Part shown: positions 28,143 through 36,847 of the stretch, piece after piece
How the letters are laid out: the number at the start of each line of letters is the position of its first letter
Position numbering within the stretch: the stretch's first letter is position 1
Assembly (NCBI GenBank): GCA_046705285.1
Contig: JBJKQK010000211.1
Span: 1 to 64,000, forward strand
DNA: 64,000 nucleotides
From: SCRD01 sp046705285
GTDB taxonomy: Bacteria; Acidobacteriota; Terriglobia; UBA7540
Direction: 5' to 3'
Made by a program: the position numbers and the translations under genes
The notes under the pieces: model-generated
Told to the model about the DNA's origin: nothing
Seen by the model: only the letters and a program-made list of their open reading frames with translations
Database searches by the model: none

Positions 28143-29159
28143 TTATTGAAGCGACTTAGCGCCCGCTCCGCTCGTAAGGCTTTCAGGGCAGCCGAGTGGT
28201 TTCTTCTGCTTTGCGCAGGTGGATACAGGGTGGGCGCATTTCCCACTTCGACTTCCGGATGAATATCGCCGCGAGGTCCGGCCCAAAGCGGCGGAAGGCA
28301 AACGGAACGGTTCCTGCAGACGCACCGTGCATCTTCGCTCCGGTGGGACATCCGCTGGTGACAAGGCTGCCTTCGGGCCTGATCGATGCTTGAGCGATTC
28401 GCTCTTCTGTCGCGAGATCAAGACCTCTTTCATCCGCACCTTGAGCGATGCAATCGCAGAGGAATGAATCTGTGAAACTCTGGATTCGCACACCCCCATT
28501 CGCATCCCTGTTTCCTTCATGGTCAAGCCTTTGAAGTAGTACAAGTCCAGGACCTGCCACTTGCGGGGAGGCAGCTTGGACATCGCCAGTTCCAGCAGGC
28601 CGCTCATTTCCGCGCGCTGACACACGCTGAAAGGATTCTCTTCGGCTGTGTCAGCCATCCTTTGATCCAGTGTATGTCCTTCAGTGAACAGAGGCTCCTG
28701 AAGGCTGGTGACCTCCAGACCTTGCAAGTCACGAAGCAGCAGCTGGAGCTGGCGGTCGGAAACCCCAAGGCCCCTTGCGAGTTCGGCCTGTGAAGGCACG
28801 CGGCCCAGCCGAACCTGCAGTTCCTCGCGCACCATTTCAAGCTGCCGTTCTTTCTGCCGCAGCAGCCGCGGGCTCCAGTCCTGCTCGCGGAGGCTGTCCA
28901 GAATTGCTCCCTGGATGCGGTACCGTGCGTATGATTGCAATTGCACATTCCTTTTGGGATCAAACTTGGCAAGGGCCTCGATCAAACCCAGGACGCCTGT
29001 ATTAACAAGGTCTTCCAAAGGGACGTGGTGAGGCAGGCGGGAATGTATCCTTTGAGCGATGTAACGCACCTGCGGAAGCTGTTCCATTACCATCTGATTA
29101 CGTTCACTTAATTCGAAACCTCGTGGTTGCATTCGGGCCGAAGTGGGAAGCACACCCAC
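28143..29159 (-). CDS. FliA/WhiG-type sigma factor with C-terminal extension
   Basis: Residues 20-250 form a sigma-70 family group 3 protein. Region 2 contains VPLEDLVNTGVLGLIEAL and SYARYRIQGAILDSLRE, region 3 RLGRVPSQAELARGLGVS, and region 4 LTMKETGMRMGVCESRVSQI with the helix-turn-helix. FliA, WhiG and sigma-F/B relatives usually end at about 240-260 residues. Here about 87 more residues follow (252-338), rich in Arg, Ser, Pro and Lys and without a recognisable fold. GTG 29159 is chosen because AAGGAG lies six bases upstream. It faces the RsbW-STAS pair and lies alone on its strand; regulation by that pair is inferred. Confidence 0.88.
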   Translation of the reverse strand: MGVLPTSARMQPRGFELSERNQMVMEQLPQVRYIAQRIHSRLPHHVPLEDLVNTGVLGLIEALAKFDPKRNVQLQSYARYRIQGAILDSLREQDWSPRLLRQKERQLEMVREELQVRLGRVPSQAELARGLGVSDRQLQLLLRDLQGLEVTSLQEPLFTEGHTLDQRMADTAEENPFSVCQRAEMSGLLELAMSKLPPRKWQVLDLYYFKGLTMKETGMRMGVCESRVSQIHSSAIASLKVRMKEVLISRQKSESLKHRSGPKAALSPADVPPERRCTVRLQEPFRLPSAALGRTSRRYSSGSRSGKCAHPVSTCAKQKKPLGCPESLTSGAGAKSLQ

Positions 29160-29651
29160 GCGACGCTCCTTTCCTTATCTTCAGGAAAACTGGATATAGA
29201 CCTGTATCCAGAAAGAGACAGATCGTCCGTCCCTGAGCTCGTTTTTACCTTCCCGGCATTAAAGGGTTATTAGATTGAGATTAGAATTCTCTTTCCTTGC
29301 GAGCAGCTGACAGAGATCCCCGATGTCGTGGAACTCCTGGAGCCCGAGACGAATGCCGGCTTGGCATTCCGAAGGGAGGGCCTGAATGAGCAAAATCGCC
29401 TGAACGACTCTGACCGAAGCTTGGGGCAGCCCGGACCATCAGGTGGCAGGCTGCGCAAGGCGCGGAATGCAGGCAGGCATCCGCGGCATGCTACGAATTG
29501 CCGGGTCCTAAAAGATGTCGTGAAGGGCAAGCATCCCACAAGGAGCGACACGCCGCCGGCTTCATAAGCATCTTCCAACTTCAGGAAGGAGTTTCTCAGG
29601 ATATTCAAACACTGACGGCAGTGACCAACGATTCCCAGGGCGCCGGGCAGG
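29160..29651. other. intergenic region with possible decayed coding sequence
   Basis: On the minus strand two protein-like stretches appear in different frames (around 29490-29640, ending near LVGCLPFTTS, and around 29275-29400, ending ARKENSNLNLI), separated by stops. I cannot assign a family, so this is noted only as possible gene decay. Confidence 0.2.
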
Positions 29652-31913
29652 TTAATGCCGTACGAGGGTTACCGTTACGCGGCGGACAACACTCCCATGA
29701 ACAGTGACGGGAGGAGTGCTCGTCTGGGGCGACACTTGAACCGAAAAAAAGCCTGTGCTTTCCCTAAAGTTGACAGGTCCGGCGTGGCCACCACTGACTG
29801 TGACAACCGGCTTCGAGGGAGCATCACCGATCAACGTCACCGGCCCCCCACGCGGTGCAAACAGGACCTGCGCGGCAATCGAGCTGCCGCCTTCAACAAG
29901 CGACGCGATCCGCTCCTTTCCCATGGAAACGAATTTGCCACTGTCACCGAAGAGGGCGATCCCGCTCCTGCCCACGGGAGCGACGATGTAGTAACCGGTA
30001 CCTTTGGCGCCAAGCTGAGTCGAGAAAGTCCTGTCACTGGCTACTCGCTGTACTTTGTGGCCAAAGTAATCAAAAACGTACGCAGCGCCCTGAATGCCCA
30101 CTTCGCGAGGACTGAAACGCACGTCCTGCCTGACGTCGCCCGAACCGCTATAAGCGAACACGTAGGCCGTGCGGACCGGGCCGTCGTCCGTCCAGGTATC
30201 GGCGATAAAGGGTGACGTGTCGCCGGCGGCATCGTCGATGTACATCCGGTCGAGAGGCATGATCGGGACATCCGGCTTAACAATCACCCCATCCGCACGC
30301 ACCACCTTGAAGATGTTCTGTCTGTCTTCTGCCCCCAGAGCATCGCCGGTACCCACTGGACCCGCGGAGAGATCGCTTAGAAGGAGATTGTCCGTCTCGT
30401 TGCTGAAGAAGACATCCGTCCAGGGCCATGTGCCTATGGCGTAAGCAAGTTGCGAGGTGTATAGGAAATTCCGCCACCGCTTCCGCAGAAAGCGGTCACC
30501 GCTGACGCGGATGGAAGTAAGGTTGCCGTAACGGCTGCCCTGTAGGAAGTCGCAGGGCAGCGCCATGCAATACTGCATGGTCAAGCCGTGAGTCCGGCAG
30601 GCAGTTGCCATATCGTTGTAGAATTTGTCCCCGGTTCCGACCGTGCTGCTGAAAGCCGGCGATCGCTTATCAATGACGCTCTGCCAGTCCTGCTCATAGG
30701 TCACCACGCCGTTCGATTCCAGGTAAGCGGCGATGTGGTTCCACCACTTCAGGCCAATTGCCGCAACGCCGGAAATCCGATAGTGCTGGCGATACGGACT
30801 GCGCTCGCTGATCCATCGGCCGTGCGTCATGAGCGGGAGGCCAACGGATTTCTGGAACGCCTTGAGCCCCTGCGGGAAAAGCGTGGGGGATGCACGATAT
30901 AACATTTCACCGCCGCCGGCATTCCATCGCCCCGCAGGGTTGTCCGGGCTCATGCCCTTGAAAGATTTGTTGTACCACCAGCTATCGAGCTGGAGATAAT
31001 GGACGGGAATTTTCTCCTTCCGGTATTGCGCAATCACAGCCTTCAGGGTCCCGGCGTATCCCAGGCTATTGTCGTATTTGTAGTAATAGATCGCGCCGTG
31101 GTCGGTCCAGTAGCCATAGTATTTCAACGTAACGTCGCTTTCGTTGCCTGGCCGGAGCTTTCCTTCCACGCCCAGAAGTCCAGTTCCCCAAATTTGCCAT
31201 GTGTGACGAATGCCCGGTGCAATGGCCATCAGGGTTCTCTGGGTGAAACCCGGCGGGACACTGCTCAGTTCCTTGTCCAGGCCGCTGGCGATCAGATGGT
31301 CGCCGTCTCCCTGCATGGCGGCAATGATAAAGTGCGACGCAGGCGAAATGACCATCGCGTTCGCCTTGTTGTCGAAAAAGAGCCAGGGAGTGCCATACTG
31401 GCCAAGCTCAAACTGCGGAGGTGCGAAGGCGGCATTGCGATAGCTGAAATGATCGAGATGCGCCGGGATTGTCGTAAAACTCGGAAAGGCAACCGACGGC
31501 GGGCTGGCCGGCTTCAGGTAAGTGTACTGGAAAAGAATAAGGCGGCGATTCTGGTAGAGCCGGATTGCGCCACGCAGCGGAAGCGCTCCACTGTGCCAGC
31601 TGAAGGCAATTTCCTGATACGGGCCAATGCGATCATTGCCTCTGATGGTCCGGACGCTTCGGGCGGCAGTTCCGAGGTTGCCGGCAAAGCTCCATGCCGG
31701 ATCCCGCGCAGCAATCTTATACTCGCCTGTTTTCTCCTCCAGGCTCGCCGAAATTCCGGTTTTAGCCGATGAGACAGTCAGGGCAAGGGCAACAGTCAGA
31801 TTCGCCAGACAGAGAGAAGCAAGAAGGATGGATCTGATAGCAACCGCAAGAAGGCTGCCGGATCCCGCTCCGGAGGTCCGGTTTGATTGTTGCGCAGCTG
31901 ACCATGGAAACAT
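29652..31913 (-). CDS. divergent secreted glycoside hydrolase-like protein (clan GH-D like)
   Basis: The 753-residue product has an N-terminal hydrophobic export segment (about residues 20-45), then a beta-rich domain, a barrel-like region and a beta-sandwich C-terminus. The stretch TLKYYGYWTDHGAIYYY followed by PVHYLQLDSWWY (near residue 330) resembles the first strands of GH36/GH27-type barrels, and GVVTYEQDWQ may hold the nucleophile Asp. The match is clearly weaker than for the two other alpha-galactosidase-like genes nearby, so the family name is tentative. ATG 31913 has AAAGGGG before it; the longer frame adds 30 residues with no support. Confidence 0.65.
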   Translation of the reverse strand: MFPWSAAQQSNRTSGAGSGSLLAVAIRSILLASLCLANLTVALALTVSSAKTGISASLEEKTGEYKIAARDPAWSFAGNLGTAARSVRTIRGNDRIGPYQEIAFSWHSGALPLRGAIRLYQNRRLILFQYTYLKPASPPSVAFPSFTTIPAHLDHFSYRNAAFAPPQFELGQYGTPWLFFDNKANAMVISPASHFIIAAMQGDGDHLIASGLDKELSSVPPGFTQRTLMAIAPGIRHTWQIWGTGLLGVEGKLRPGNESDVTLKYYGYWTDHGAIYYYKYDNSLGYAGTLKAVIAQYRKEKIPVHYLQLDSWWYNKSFKGMSPDNPAGRWNAGGGEMLYRASPTLFPQGLKAFQKSVGLPLMTHGRWISERSPYRQHYRISGVAAIGLKWWNHIAAYLESNGVVTYEQDWQSVIDKRSPAFSSTVGTGDKFYNDMATACRTHGLTMQYCMALPCDFLQGSRYGNLTSIRVSGDRFLRKRWRNFLYTSQLAYAIGTWPWTDVFFSNETDNLLLSDLSAGPVGTGDALGAEDRQNIFKVVRADGVIVKPDVPIMPLDRMYIDDAAGDTSPFIADTWTDDGPVRTAYVFAYSGSGDVRQDVRFSPREVGIQGAAYVFDYFGHKVQRVASDRTFSTQLGAKGTGYYIVAPVGRSGIALFGDSGKFVSMGKERIASLVEGGSSIAAQVLFAPRGGPVTLIGDAPSKPVVTVSGGHAGPVNFRESTGFFSVQVSPQTSTPPVTVHGSVVRRVTVTLVRH

Positions 31914-32178
31914 TCTGAACCCCTTTCTTTTCCCATTCCAGGAAACAACGCATTGGCTTTCCTGAATGTCATACAAAATAGCTCTGAATATTGCGTATCG
32001 CAAAGGGTGGTTATCAAAAGCATAAGGAAAAAAGGCGCGGACTGCCCTCTATGATTCAGACCGCAGATATATTGATGACGACGACCGCCCAAGAGTTTGT
32101 CCGGCCGTCGGTAGCGTAAAATAAGGCATTCTGCTCGAGTCGAGTGAACCGCCTGAGGTTTCTATGATGATGAGGACA

Positions 32179-32793
32179 TCAGGACTGGCGCGCCACCTTT
32201 GCCACGGGGTGGCTAAGCTGGTAACAGTGGCAATTCTGGGGCAGATCTTTGATTTTCAACGTGCCACCCAGGCGCTCGATGGCGCAAGCTGAAAGGCGAG
32301 CCGTTTCGCCGCAGACCGAAAGCTCGACTCGAACCACGTGCTTCCCACTTCCTTCCTCGATTGCCCGGCCGATGAGCTTGCGGGTAGCGGTGCCAAGCTG
32401 CTCTGGGTTGGCTTCCACCCAGACTCCGTCGCTCAGGTTACTGATAAGCTGCGCATGGTGATTTTCGGGGGCGGAGGCCGCTTCCCACAATGACTTCTCG
32501 ACTTGTTGAGTCCAGGAAACAAGCTGGATGACTTCGCTGGAACCCTCATGCTCAACCAGATCTCGAAGGGTTTCCAAGGCGTCTGCCATACGGCGGGATT
32601 CATGGAGAACCAACTCAAGAGCCTGGCGGCACTCCGCTTGATTCAACTCACCCATCAGGGCAACTTCAACAGTTCCGCACAAGGACGTCAATGGCTGGCT
32701 CAACTTATGAGCCAGTTTTCTGAGGACCTCCAGGAAATCTTCCCGGGCCTTTTCGGTGCCTTCAGCCTCAAGCACGCCTCTGAGATTTGTCAT
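32179..32793 (-). CDS. histidine phosphotransferase-like protein with degenerate kinase domain
   Basis: The 204-residue protein has a dimerisation/phosphoacceptor helix pair like HisKA: RKLAHKLSQPLTSL with a conserved-looking His29 followed by a proline, as in H-x-L-x-x-P. The rest is sized like a HATPase domain but lacks the N box asparagine (here KLIGRAIEEG) and any DxGxG or GxGxG box, so it should not bind ATP normally. This layout recalls ChpT and Spo0B, phosphotransferases evolved from kinases. It follows an OmpR-type regulator by 36 bases with GGAGGG before its ATG, so both are probably cotranscribed. Role as a phosphate relay is inference. Confidence 0.65.
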   Translation of the reverse strand: MTNLRGVLEAEGTEKAREDFLEVLRKLAHKLSQPLTSLCGTVEVALMGELNQAECRQALELVLHESRRMADALETLRDLVEHEGSSEVIQLVSWTQQVEKSLWEAASAPENHHAQLISNLSDGVWVEANPEQLGTATRKLIGRAIEEGSGKHVVRVELSVCGETARLSACAIERLGGTLKIKDLPQNCHCYQLSHPVAKVARQS

Positions 32794-32829
32794 AGGTTCC
32801 CTCCGGCAGTGATAAGAACTCTCCCATCT

Positions 32830-33504
32830 CTATTGCGGACTTCCAACTCGATAACCGACGCCCCGCACGGTATGAATCAGTTTCTGTTCCATGCCCTCGT
32901 CTACTTTCTTCCGCAAGTAATTGACGTAAACGTCCACGACGTTCGTCATGGTATCGAAGGAGAAATTCCATACATGCTCGATGATCATGGGACGGGAAAC
33001 GGCCCGGCCCGCGTTGCGCATCAGGTATTCGAGCAGTGCAAATTCTTTCGGAGTCAGCTCGATTTTTCTTTCGCCCCGCCGCACGACCCTCTGCACCAGG
33101 TTCATCACAAGATCTTCCACCTCGAGAGTAAAATCTGTGGTAGCACTCCCCCGCCTCAAGAGTGCTCGCACCCGGGCTATGAGTTCACGAAAGGCGAATG
33201 GTTTGGTCATGTAGTCATCCGCTCCCAGATCCAGACCCCTCACCCGGTCCTCCACCCGCGTCCGCGCTGTCAGGACCAGCACCGGCAGGTGCTTTTTTCG
33301 AGTGCGAATCTGGCGAAGCACCTGTAGTCCATCCAACTTGGGCAGGATCAGATCCAGGAGCAGAAGGTCATAGTCATATTCTTCGGCCATGTAAAGGGCT
33401 TCCTGTCCGTCGGGAACGATGTCCACGGCATAGTGTTCTGCCTCCAGACCCTTCTTGAGAAAACTGGCGACGGGCCGATCGTCTTCAGCGACAAGAATGC
33501 GCAC
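32830..33504 (-). CDS. OmpR/PhoB-family response regulator
   Basis: The 224-residue protein has an N-terminal receiver domain (acidic pocket EDD at 7-9, phosphoacceptor Asp51 in LLLLDLILP, Lys102 in MTKPFA). A C-terminal winged helix follows (LTPKEFALLEYLMRNAG, then TNVVDVYVNYLRKKVDEG and VRGVGYRVG). It starts with GTG 33504 behind GGAGAA. It is followed by a kinase-like gene with an apparently dead ATPase domain, so phosphate may come from another kinase. Target promoters cannot be read. Confidence 0.95.
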   Translation of the reverse strand: MRILVAEDDRPVASFLKKGLEAEHYAVDIVPDGQEALYMAEEYDYDLLLLDLILPKLDGLQVLRQIRTRKKHLPVLVLTARTRVEDRVRGLDLGADDYMTKPFAFRELIARVRALLRRGSATTDFTLEVEDLVMNLVQRVVRRGERKIELTPKEFALLEYLMRNAGRAVSRPMIIEHVWNFSFDTMTNVVDVYVNYLRKKVDEGMEQKLIHTVRGVGYRVGSPQ

Positions 33505-33725
33505 TTGAATTCTCCATCAGGACCGGCCCTTGTCTTACGCTGCATGCCGGTCCGCTCTGATTCAGCGACCCTCATTAGTCACACTTAAACTTCGGCAAAA
33601 CAGAGTGCAGAGTTGAGGGAAGAATCTGGTCGGCGCAGCGTGGTGAAAATAAATGCAGGTCGAGTCCCTTTCCCGGGCAGCCCCGGGAAAAAGGGAAATC
33701 GATGTTTTGCCGGCTTGGACGGGTG

Positions 33726-35078
33726 CTATTGCTTCTTGATGCCGAACTTCTCCAGGCGGTACTGAAGGGTGCGGAAGGTCATGCCCAGCAACTGGGCAGC
33801 GCGGGTGATGTTCCCATTTGTTCTCTGAAGGGCCTCCATGATTTTCGCTTTCTCATGCTCCTCCCACGAGGTTTCCGGGATTACAGGAGCAAGGCTCCGC
33901 TCTCCAGGATGTGGCGCCTTGAGTTCGGTGGCGATGGGTCCGTCTCTCGGCTGAAGGATTTCCGGCGGCAGATCTTGAAGTTCCAGGCGGGCGGTTTCAC
34001 CCAGCACAACGGCCCGTTCAATGGCCCATTCAAGTTGCCGGACGTTTCCGGGCCAGTGGTATGCCTTCAAGGCGTCGAGAGCCCGGGGGGAGATTCCAAT
34101 AACTTCCCGCCCGGCGGCCAATCCTGCCTTGCACGTAAAATGCAGCGCCAGTTCTTCAATGTCATCCCGCCGCTCTCGCAAGGGAGGACACACAATGGGG
34201 ATCACCTTGAGGCGGTAATAAAGGTCCTCCCGAAATTTCCCTTCCTGCATCAACTGCTCCAGGTTCCGGTTGGTTGCCGCAATAATGCGCACATCCACCT
34301 TGATGGGTTCGGTCCCGCCCACCCTGAGGACTTCCCGCTCCTGAAGCGCTCGCAGGATCTTGGCCTGCAAGCCCAGACTGGTGTCACCGATCTCGTCAAG
34401 GAAAAGAGTGGAATGGTCGGCCCGTTCAAACAGTCCCTTCTTTTGCTGATAAGCGTCCGTGAAGGCGCCTTTCTCATGGCCAAACAGTTCACTCTCCAGC
34501 AGGGTCTCTGTGAGTGAAGCGCAGTTGACTGCCAGGAAAGGCTGGTGGCGTCGGGGACTGTGCCTGTGAATCTCACGCGCCACCAACTCCTTTCCCGTGC
34601 CGCTCTCGCCGAGAACCAACACGGTGTGCGCAGTTGGCGCAACTTTCAGGATCATCCGAACCATTTCCCTGATGGCGGGAGAATTTCCGATGATGATGCG
34701 TTTGAGCGACGCCAGACGTTCGAAGGCGTCGTTTACCACCTCCAGCAGCTTCGACCGGTCCACCGGCTTTTCCAGATATTGGTAGACTCCCCGCCGGGTG
34801 GCGTCGATGGCCGATTCGATGGAAGGATAGCCGGTAATGAGGACGATAGCGACGGTGGGGTCCGTCTGCAGGATCTCAGTGAGCAATTGAATGCCGTTCA
34901 TGCCGGTCAGGTTCAGGTCAGTCAGGACCAGGTCGAACCTCTTCTGGGCCACAAGCCTCAGGGCCGTCTCTCCGCTGGAGGCGGTGACTGCGTCGTATCC
35001 CTCGTCGCGAAGGATGTCACGATAAATCTCTCGCTGCCTCTGCTCATCATCGACAACCAGAATGGAACCTGCAGGCAT
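33726..35078 (-). CDS. NtrC-family sigma-54-dependent response regulator
   Basis: The 450-residue protein has a receiver domain (Asp54 in VLTDLNLTGMNG), an AAA+ sigma-54 activator domain and a Fis-type helix-turn-helix (GNITRAAQLLGMTFRTLQ). The AAA+ domain contains Walker A GESGTGKE, the L1 loop GAFTDA, Walker B TLFLDEIGD, and arginine finger region LYYRLKVIPI. The L1 loop reads GAFTDA instead of GAFTGA; the glycine-to-aspartate change is seen in some members but could weaken sigma-54 contact. It lies 12 bases after its cognate kinase gene. The regulon is unknown. Confidence 0.95.
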   Translation of the reverse strand: MPAGSILVVDDEQRQREIYRDILRDEGYDAVTASSGETALRLVAQKRFDLVLTDLNLTGMNGIQLLTEILQTDPTVAIVLITGYPSIESAIDATRRGVYQYLEKPVDRSKLLEVVNDAFERLASLKRIIIGNSPAIREMVRMILKVAPTAHTVLVLGESGTGKELVAREIHRHSPRRHQPFLAVNCASLTETLLESELFGHEKGAFTDAYQQKKGLFERADHSTLFLDEIGDTSLGLQAKILRALQEREVLRVGGTEPIKVDVRIIAATNRNLEQLMQEGKFREDLYYRLKVIPIVCPPLRERRDDIEELALHFTCKAGLAAGREVIGISPRALDALKAYHWPGNVRQLEWAIERAVVLGETARLELQDLPPEILQPRDGPIATELKAPHPGERSLAPVIPETSWEEHEKAKIMEALQRTNGNITRAAQLLGMTFRTLQYRLEKFGIKKQ

Positions 35079-35090
35079 AAGCGAAAGTCC

Positions 35091-36635
35091 TTACTCAACC
35101 GTCGAACCGGCGAGCGCCGGGGCAGGAGCAATGGCTGGCCCGGCGAGCAGCAACTCCACAACCATTTCAGTGCCGGGAACGCTGTTGTGTCCAACATAAA
35201 TGCGGCCCCCGTGATCTTCGATGACCTTCCGGGAGATGGCCAGGCCCAGGCCGAAGCCGGTGGCCTTGGTGGAAAAGTAGGGTGTGAAGACCTTCTCCCG
35301 ATCTTCTCGTGGGATGCCGGGTCCGGTGTCGCGGAATCGGAGCTGCAACCTTGCTCCACGGTTGCTGGCAGGCAGTTGTCTTGCTTCAATGTGAATCGAG
35401 CCGCCGTGCGGCATGGCCTGCACGGAATTGGTCAGGATATTGAGAAAGCACGCTTTGAGTTGTTCCCCATCTGCCTGAATCACGGGCAAATCCGGTGGGA
35501 CGTTGCAGAATATACTCACATCCTGAGCCTTCGCTTGTCTCTCCACCAGGCCGACCGCCTCTTGAACGGTTGCTTTCAGATCGCACGGCGCGATCTTCGG
35601 AGGGGTTTGTCTTCCCACCGCAAGGAAATCGTTGACCAGCCGGTTGAGCCGAGTGATTTCCTCTTTCATTTTGGCAAGGCTGCTGCGCAACTCCCGGCCT
35701 GGTGTTTCTTCTGCCAGCCAGCGTTTGGCCCGAATCTGATCGATGCTCAGGTTCAAGAAGTTCAGCGAGTTTCGAACCTCATGGGCGACCGTGGCCGCAA
35801 AATGGCCAAGCAGCGACGATTTCTCCACCTCATTCAGCCGCTTCTGGAGTTCGCGTGTGTCGCGAAGACGTTCCGCCATTTGATTGAAGGTTCGGGCCAG
35901 GAGCCCCATTTCGTCCGTGCCGCCATCCGGAAGAGAAACGTAGAGATTTCCCTGCGCCACTTGATTGGCGCCTTCCACAAGCAGATCGATCGGCTTGGTA
36001 AAGCGGAAAGTCAGGTAAACGATGGCGAATATGCCTGCAAGCATCGTGAAAATAATCCAGCCAAGCCAAAGGAAATAGACGTGGTTCAACATCGAGCCGA
36101 CCTCATCCATTTCCCCGCCCACCAGCACGTAGCCGATCACCTTCTCGCCCTGAATGATCGGGAATCTTATGTCGTAGTGCTGCTGTCCGGCCTGTGCTTC
36201 CGTTTCGATTTCGCGCAACTGCGCCGTAATCTGGATCGGGCCTTCCTTCCTGCTGCTGCGCCGCCTTCTCAGCTTGACTTTCCTTCCAATCTGGTGAGGA
36301 TTGGTGCTGGCCACGACTTCGCCCGTGGGCGACAGGACGTTGATCGAAGAAAGGCCCGCACCTTTCAGCGCGCTAAGGTACTCGCGCAGCGCCTGGCGGC
36401 GGTCGACTTTGGGAGAGATGCTGGCCTGGGTCAGCTGGATGATTTCCAGAAGGTCGGACGTCTGGCCCGCCACATACGCTTTGATGCGGCGACTGTGCTG
36501 AATATACGCAAACATAAGAATGGCGCTGGTGCAGGCCGTGATGAGAAACATCACAAGCACCAGACGTGTGCGGAATCGGAGGTTGAGGATACCCTTTCTC
36601 AAAGCCGCCTCGGAGGTCACACCAGCCGGTCCCAA
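35091..36635 (-). CDS. membrane sensor histidine kinase (HAMP-HisKA-HATPase)
   Basis: The 514-residue kinase has a first membrane helix (about residues 22-45), a periplasmic sensor region of roughly 130 residues and a second helix (about 190-215). A HAMP linker, the H box VAHEVRNSLNFLNLSID and the ATP-binding domain follow (N box NILTNSVQAM, DTGPGIP, GFGLGLAI). It would phosphorylate the downstream NtrC-type regulator, a usual NtrB/AtoS/ZraS-like pairing. The signal is unknown. The start is uncertain: TTG 36635 or GTG 36620, both without a strong ribosome binding site. Confidence 0.92.
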   Translation of the reverse strand: MGPAGVTSEAALRKGILNLRFRTRLVLVMFLITACTSAILMFAYIQHSRRIKAYVAGQTSDLLEIIQLTQASISPKVDRRQALREYLSALKGAGLSSINVLSPTGEVVASTNPHQIGRKVKLRRRRSSRKEGPIQITAQLREIETEAQAGQQHYDIRFPIIQGEKVIGYVLVGGEMDEVGSMLNHVYFLWLGWIIFTMLAGIFAIVYLTFRFTKPIDLLVEGANQVAQGNLYVSLPDGGTDEMGLLARTFNQMAERLRDTRELQKRLNEVEKSSLLGHFAATVAHEVRNSLNFLNLSIDQIRAKRWLAEETPGRELRSSLAKMKEEITRLNRLVNDFLAVGRQTPPKIAPCDLKATVQEAVGLVERQAKAQDVSIFCNVPPDLPVIQADGEQLKACFLNILTNSVQAMPHGGSIHIEARQLPASNRGARLQLRFRDTGPGIPREDREKVFTPYFSTKATGFGLGLAISRKVIEDHGGRIYVGHNSVPGTEMVVELLLAGPAIAPAPALAGSTVE

Positions 36636-36847
36636 TGGTTACGATTCTAGCTGAAGCCGCAGAGGGGGTCAATCAAGGCGGGCAGCAGATGGCCAGCCGG
36701 CCGGCGGGAAGGGCGGTCCTGGAGCAAAGACCAATCCCTGCAAGGCGTGCAAGCGAGGTACCCGCGGGGATTGCCTCACGTCAGATTCGCGCTACCCGTC
36801 AGTTCGGGCGGTGCTTGCCGGCTGGAAGATATCGATGATCAGCAAAG

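Noticed and set aside
29270..29608. Minus-strand 112-codon frame
   Set aside because: It starts with TTG without a ribosome binding site, and protein-like stretches switch frame. At best a decayed gene, so not called.
34545..36650. A 701-codon open frame on the plus strand
   Set aside because: It is wholly antisense to the NtrC-type regulator and its kinase, which have full motif sets. Codon phase of high-GC genes produces such shadows.
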